From JAVJRN01 sp040218415 (GTDB lineage Bacteria; Bacteroidota; Bacteroidia; Cytophagales; Cyclobacteriaceae), in the NCBI GenBank assembly GCA_040218415.1, contig JAVJRN010000047.1, forward strand, positions 1-20,433: DNA of 20,433 nt. Direction: 5' to 3'. Every line of letters begins with the position of its first letter. Within the stretch, counting starts at the first letter, position 1. A program made the translations under genes and the position numbers. Under the pieces are notes generated by a model. The model was not told the DNA's origin and did no database searches. It saw only the letters and a program-made list of their open reading frames with translations. Below are positions 17,744 to 20,433 of the stretch, in pieces.

Positions 17744-18316
17744 ATGAAAAAGAGACTAGAAGATTTAACAAAGCACGAGTGGGATACGCTCTTTCCTATC
17801 GAACTGGAAGAACCCAACCCCAACTGGAAAAACATATTTGATCGGGAGAGTAAACAAATCAATGAAAAAATTGGCGATAAAATAATAGCCATTGAACATG
17901 TAGGGAGTACCTCCATTCCCAATATTAAAGCCAAATCCTACATCGATATTTCCATTGAAATTCCTCGAGAAAACCTGTTTAACGAAGCAATTATTGATGC
18001 TTTACAAAGCTTGAATTATCATTTTTTTCAACAATCTGGTAAAGATGTGGACTACATGATATTTGTCAAGGGATACCATCTAAATGGTGAAAAGAAACAG
18101 ATATTCCACATCCACATGTGTCCTCCTAAACATGAAATGCTTAATCAAATTCTTTTTCGCAACTACTTAATTGCCCATTCAAAAAGAGCCAAAGAATACG
18201 AACAACTAAAAACGGAACTAGCATCTAAATACAAGCATGACAGGGTTGGGTATAGGGTAGCCAAAGACGATTTTATTGCAGAAACGCTGAAGCAAGCAGA
18301 AATAAGCCATCGCTAA
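17744..18316 (+). CDS. GrpB family protein (nucleotidyltransferase-like fold)
   Basis: This 190-residue protein carries the family signature: EHVGSTSIPNIKAKSYIDIS at residues 51-70 (GS pair and D68), the FHIHM histidines at 122 and 124, the FRNYLIAH segment around 138-145, and the YRVAKDDFI tail near 170-178. Length fits a stand-alone GrpB protein. GrpB-type domains also occur fused behind dephospho-CoA kinase in some bacteria. They belong to the nucleotidyltransferase superfamily by fold, but the substrate is unsettled, so no reaction is assigned. The start at 17744 is preceded by AGAAG with suitable spacing. No partner gene is near, and the spacers on both sides contain palindromes and repeats, suggesting a single-gene accessory unit. 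Confidence 0.93.
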   Translation: MKKRLEDLTKHEWDTLFPIELEEPNPNWKNIFDRESKQINEKIGDKIIAIEHVGSTSIPNIKAKSYIDISIEIPRENLFNEAIIDALQSLNYHFFQQSGKDVDYMIFVKGYHLNGEKKQIFHIHMCPPKHEMLNQILFRNYLIAHSKRAKEYEQLKTELASKYKHDRVGYRVAKDDFIAETLKQAEISHR

Positions 18317-18317
18317 G

Positions 18318-18358
18318 AAGCGTGAAATTTTCAACTTGTTAATGCTATTTCGACGCTT
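18318..18358 (+). terminator. Stem-loop directly after the GrpB gene, abutting repeat copy B
   Basis: AAGCGT-GAAAT (18318-18328) pairs with ATTTC-G-ACGCTT (18347-18358), giving an 11-bp stem with one bulged base and an 18-nt loop. It begins two bases after the stop codon. There is no clear U-tract, so it could stabilise the 3' end, terminate weakly, or be part of the repeat unit that starts at its last base. Confidence 0.45.
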
Positions 18359-18407
18359 TAGATTTAACCTAAATACAAGGCGGGTAGCAACCAGGAGTGG
18401 TTGATAT
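18358..18407 (+). repeat. Dispersed 50-nt intergenic repeat, copy B
   Basis: This is the partner of 15839-15888 (40/50 identical, ungapped, same orientation). Here the right part contains a perfect hairpin, CAACCA-GGAG-TGGTTG at 18388-18403, whose left arm is degenerate in copy A. It ends 19 nt before the start codon at 18427, so it would sit in the leader or promoter of that gene. Confidence 0.8.
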
Positions 18408-18426
18408 GTAGTTAATTCAAAGTCAT

Positions 18427-19008
18427 ATGAGATATCTGATAGTTTTATTTGTTACACTTAGCTTTCCAACTCTTTCATATGGATGTGTTTGTGAAAATAT
18501 AGACTCAACGAACGTTGTGAATTGGATAAAAGATGCGGATTTGGTCATCGAGGGTGAATATATTACTAATTTGAGTTACTCCTCAGAAACTAGGGAACAC
18601 TGGAACTCAGAGAACAAAGGTTTTGATGTATTATTCAAAGTCACTCGGGTAATTAAAGGCAGGTTATTGAATGACACTATTGCAATAATTCAATTTGAGA
18701 ATGGAAGTTGTCTAACGACTTTCGATGAAGGAAAGAAGTACACTATTTTAGGTGATCAAATTTTGAATTTTAAGTGTTTGGAGCATCTCAAGCCTGAAGC
18801 CGATTCCGATGGTGAATATCCGCCAACTGATAACTTTCAGCCACCTAGTTATCTTAATGACGAAGGATCAATGAACTATAACTATTGTGATGATCAAGAA
18901 ACAAGATACTGGAATGAGATAACTAAAAATTACATAACACTCTACACAAACTACTGCACGACCTACCCTGCCAGCTCTCAAATAGGAAAACTTATTAGAA
19001 AGGAATAA
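18427..19008 (+). CDS. Secreted cysteine-containing protein, TIMP/NTR-like appearance
   Basis: This 193-residue protein has a signal peptide (MRYLIVLFVTLSFPTLSYG) that would be cut just before C20-V-C22. The lipobox is poor (Y at -2), so signal peptidase I processing is more likely than lipidation. After the CxC comes a pattern common in bacterial TIMP/netrin-like proteins: DADLVIEGEYI (37-46), FKVTRVIKG (70-78), NGSCLTTFDEGKKYTILG (92-109). These would be beta-strands of an OB-like barrel. Six cysteines (20, 22, 95, 117, 154, 177) allow three disulfides. The C-terminal 70 residues are acidic and Pro/Tyr/Asn-rich and not recognised. NTR domains in animals bind proteases, but bacterial members have no established function, so none is assigned. 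Repeat copy B lies immediately upstream. Confidence 0.8.
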   Translation: MRYLIVLFVTLSFPTLSYGCVCENIDSTNVVNWIKDADLVIEGEYITNLSYSSETREHWNSENKGFDVLFKVTRVIKGRLLNDTIAIIQFENGSCLTTFDEGKKYTILGDQILNFKCLEHLKPEADSDGEYPPTDNFQPPSYLNDEGSMNYNYCDDQETRYWNEITKNYITLYTNYCTTYPASSQIGKLIRKE

Positions 19009-19078
19009 AATCGGCTATAAGCAATTATATATAAAATACCTGTTTAAATGCTTTCTACAGAGCTATATTGTTACTTGA

Positions 19079-19252
19079 TTCTTTTTTCTCCCGTTGAGAA
19101 AACATTGGTGCTTTCTACTGATTTGGCTCATAGGAGTCTACATCTTTCTAAACGCAATGCTTTCTGACATCTTGGATGCACCGGAAGAATTTGCTATTTT
19201 TCTACTTCAATCCAAGTATGGGCACACACCTCATGCGAGGGCAGGCATTTAA
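19079..19252 (+). pseudogene. Short coding-like segment with one membrane helix (small gene or remnant)
   Basis: After a TGA at 19076-19078, 57 codons are open to a TAA at 19250-19252. The product looks like real protein: LRKHW, a hydrophobic helix (CFLLIWLIGVYIFLNA), then an acidic amphipathic part (MLSDILDAPEEFAIFLLQ) and a polar tail. Possible starts are TTG at 19094 or ATG at 19157; neither has a good ribosome site, and the ATG would omit the helix. It may be the 3' remnant of a longer gene or a small membrane protein with a non-ATG start. It ends 31 nt before the next gene. Not recognised. Confidence 0.3.
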
Positions 19253-19283
19253 TGGCAATTAAAACTTCAAAAAATAAACTGAT

Positions 19284-19556
19284 ATGGAAAAAAAGAATCT
19301 TTATGAGTTAACTGACGAAGAACTATTACTCGAAAAAAAGAAATTAAAAAATTCGAAGATCTTCTACGCAACATCCATTGGTTTTCTTGCCGGTATTTTG
19401 ATTTTCGGAACTGTTTCTTGGAGTCTTTCTTCCGAAAAGCATATAGGATTTCTCATCCCAATGTTAATTCCTATTTCTTTTATTTACGGGCTGCTTAAAA
19501 GCTCAAAAAAGAACAAGGATTTGGAAGAAGTCTTAAAGGAACGTCATTTGAATTGA
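19284..19556 (+). CDS. Small membrane protein with two predicted helices, function unknown
   Basis: This 90-residue protein begins MEKKNLYELTDEELLLEKKKLK, a charged amphipathic N-terminus. Two hydrophobic segments follow: about residues 26-48 (IFYATSIGFLAGILIFGTV) and 55-70 (IGFLIPMLIPISFIYGLL). It ends with a Lys/Glu-rich tail (KSSKKNKDLEEVLKERHLN). The start is a clean ATG in an A-rich leader. Proteins of this shape (charged helix, two membrane spans, charged tail) are frequent in Bacteroidota and usually remain unnamed. The next small gene begins about 10 nt downstream with a strong GGAG, so the two may be co-transcribed. Confidence 0.8.
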   Translation: MEKKNLYELTDEELLLEKKKLKNSKIFYATSIGFLAGILIFGTVSWSLSSEKHIGFLIPMLIPISFIYGLLKSSKKNKDLEEVLKERHLN

Positions 19557-19565
19557 GGAGCTTCT

Positions 19566-19772
19566 ATGGTTTTTCAAAATCTTTAAATTGAAAAACCTTA
19601 TGACACGAAAAGGGAGTATTACCAAAGCAAATTAGCAGACTTGGTATTTGCCTTGGAGTTTGACAGCAGATATGAAGAAAATAATGATCAAATTTTATCG
19701 GCGGCTTGCCCTCTTGGGTTTACAAAAACGGAACTACCGCGACATGTAAATCCTGAAATTTTGAAAAAATGA
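19566..19772 (+). pseudogene. Small 69-codon gene interrupted near its start
   Basis: GGAG at 19557-19560 is followed after 5 nt by ATG at 19566. The frame reads MVFQNL, meets TAA at 19584-19586, then is open for 61 codons in the same frame to TGA at 19770-19772. The second part looks genuinely coding (EKPYDTKREYYQSKLADL, FALEFDSRYEENNDQIL, LGFTKTELPRHVNPEILKK). One substitution would restore a 68-residue protein. Alternatively, the +1 frame just after the ATG reads FFKIFKLK, which would fit a basic-hydrophobic start before KPYDTK. In that case an extra G after the ATG and a lost A in the run at 19591-19595 are the damage. The product is soluble and highly charged, and I do not recognise it. 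Confidence 0.5.
19568..19597. other. Perfect 10-bp inverted repeat over the start of the interrupted small gene
   Basis: GGTTTTTCAA (19568-19577) and TTGAAAAACC (19588-19597) are exact inverted copies around a 10-nt AT-rich loop. The hairpin starts 11 nt after the stop of the 90-residue membrane protein and overlaps the third base of the following ATG. It lacks a T-tract. It could hinder ribosome access to the downstream start or be the 3' structure of the upstream gene. Confidence 0.5.
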
Positions 19773-20185
19773 CCTTTATTGACACATGCCAAGGCTGTTT
19801 GCTAACGATTGTTGCAGCTACAAATAAAAATGCTCAATCAGAGGATCATTATGGGCCTGACGGAGATGGCTAATATGGTGGGTTTCCCGCTTGAGATACG
19901 ATAGACCAATCAGCATTAGTCCAATAGATCGCAAAAAAATTATGGCATGTTGGAATAGAGAGTATTCAATAGATCCCCCGATTTGTAATCAGTAGGCAAT
20001 TTAGTGGTAAAGCCTCTTGCTCGTCTCAAGAAGTAATCGAGCTAGCATATTCTAAAACACTTGATCACAGGTAGACTTGAAGATTGAGGAAATGCCGAGG
20101 ATCGTCATTCTATTCGGTAACAATTCCAGAAAAAGCGAAAATCGATAAGTTGAGGTTTGCCCGTTGTTCCTTTTTAATAAAAATT
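19773..20185. other. Intergenic region without a supportable gene
   Basis: I find no intact gene here. One plus-strand frame (19805-20074) has coding-like stretches (NKNAQSEDHYGPDGDG; SRQFSGKASCSSQEVIELAY) but is broken by four stops, so it may be an old gene remnant or chance. A short hairpin-like motif GCTAAC-GATT-GTTGC lies at 19801-19815. Confidence 0.4.
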
Positions 20186-20221
20186 AAACCCCTCAAGTCT
20201 GAGACTTGGAGGGGTTTTTTT
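20186..20221 (-). terminator. Strong Rho-independent terminator, probably bidirectional
   Basis: AAACCCCTC-AAGTC pairs with GACTT-GGAGGGGTTT around a three-base loop with one bulged base (20186-20217). On the plus strand it is followed by a run of T to 20221. On the minus strand it is followed by TTTAATTTTTATT. It lies 41 nt past the stop of the minus-strand T9SS cargo gene, so it mainly ends that transcript and also blocks read-through from the left. Confidence 0.9.
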
Positions 20222-20261
20222 ATGATCGGTTGCTATGGGTTTGGATTCTTTCTCCCCCTGA

Positions 20262-20433
20262 TTAATGTCTTACATATACTTTGTAAGAAATGACTGATCC
20301 TTTTTGTGGATCCATGAAGTGGAGTAAGTAAGCGCCTTCGGCTAGTTGACTGACATCTAGCTGATAGCTTTCATTCCAGCCTCGTTGGATAGGTTGTGTC
20401 AGTACCGTTTCGCCACGCATGTCTACCATCTTC
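20262..20433 (-). CDS. C-terminal end of a T9SS cargo protein (type A sorting domain), partial
   Basis: On the minus strand, 56 codons run from the right edge to TAA at 20264-20262. The translation reads KMVDMRGETVLTQPI, NESYQLDVSQLAEGAYLLHF and SYKVYVRH. This matches the C-terminal signal of type IX secretion cargo: a (V/L)xDxxG turn, then LDVSxLxxGxYxxxF, then a K-rich final strand. The signal directs cargo across the outer membrane, where it is removed on secretion or surface attachment. The rest of the protein is outside the window, so its function is unknown. It converges with the plus-strand genes on the shared terminator. Confidence 0.88.
   Translation of the reverse strand, partial: KMVDMRGETVLTQPIQRGWNESYQLDVSQLAEGAYLLHFMDPQKGSVISYKVYVRH

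Noticed and set aside
17623..17934. Minus-strand 103-codon ORF opposite the GrpB start
   Set aside because: Antisense to the well-supported GrpB gene; its hydrophobic and serine-rich look comes from reading the opposite strand.
15839..18407. Integron attC sites or a CRISPR array in the accessory region
   Set aside because: The two 50-nt repeats lack clear attC R'/R'' core boxes, no integrase is in the window, and there is no regular repeat-spacer pattern.
19805..20074. Possible decayed gene in one plus-strand frame
   Set aside because: Coding-like stretches are present, but four stops interrupt 90 codons and I recognise no family, so chance cannot be excluded.
20084..20293. Plus-strand 69-codon ORF crossing the terminator
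   Set aside because: It reads through the strong terminator hairpin and overlaps the T9SS cargo gene end antisense; it needs a TTG start without a ribosome site.
1..20433. tRNA, rRNA, transposase or phage genes
   Set aside because: I found no cloverleaf, rRNA-like or transposase-like sequence on either strand when reading by eye; a dedicated scan was not possible.

Overview
The window looks like a chromosomal segment from a marine-type Bacteroidota bacterium, most likely Cytophagia-like. The evidence is: an AT-rich genome, weak or absent Shine-Dalgarno sites, signal peptides that end in S-Q or A-Q, a giant LamG/Ig/Fn3 repeat protein, and a type IX secretion (T9SS) C-terminal sorting domain at the right edge. 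The phylum call is firm; the genus cannot be read from the sequence.

Layout. (1) Positions 1-15209, minus strand: one enormous secreted modular protein with a signal peptide. It carries at least 15 full LamG-like (concanavalin A-type) modules separated by bacterial Ig-like and Fn3-like domains, and one inserted cysteine-containing beta-helix-like region. A single-base frameshift near 838-845 splits it: 4790 residues precede the premature stop, and another 280 codons run open in the shifted frame to position 1, entering a 16th LamG module. The true C-terminus lies outside the window. (2) 15210-15993: a long divergent intergenic region. (3) 15994-17493, plus strand: a secreted M20-family metallopeptidase with every metal-site position occupied by a suitable residue. 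(4) 17494-17743: a short intergenic region dense in palindromes. (5) 17744-18316: a GrpB-family protein. (6) 18427-19008: a secreted cysteine-containing protein of TIMP/NTR-like appearance. (7) 19079-19772: a cluster of very small or decayed genes, including an intact two-helix membrane protein (19284-19556) and a 69-codon gene interrupted near its start. (8) 20186-20221: a strong, probably bidirectional terminator. (9) 20262-20433, minus strand: the last 56 codons of a T9SS cargo protein.

The giant protein is probably a surface or extracellular adhesin or glycan-binding protein. By analogy with the cargo tail at the right edge it would be exported by T9SS, but its own sorting tail is off-window. 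The plus-strand genes from 15994 onward do not look like one pathway. They resemble a patchwork of accessory single genes: two are preceded by copies of a 50-nt repeat (40/50 identical, ungapped), and hairpins, dyads and gene remnants lie between the others. The most noteworthy items are the frameshift and block duplications in the giant gene, the 50-nt repeat pair, the palindromic spacer, and the broken small gene at 19566.
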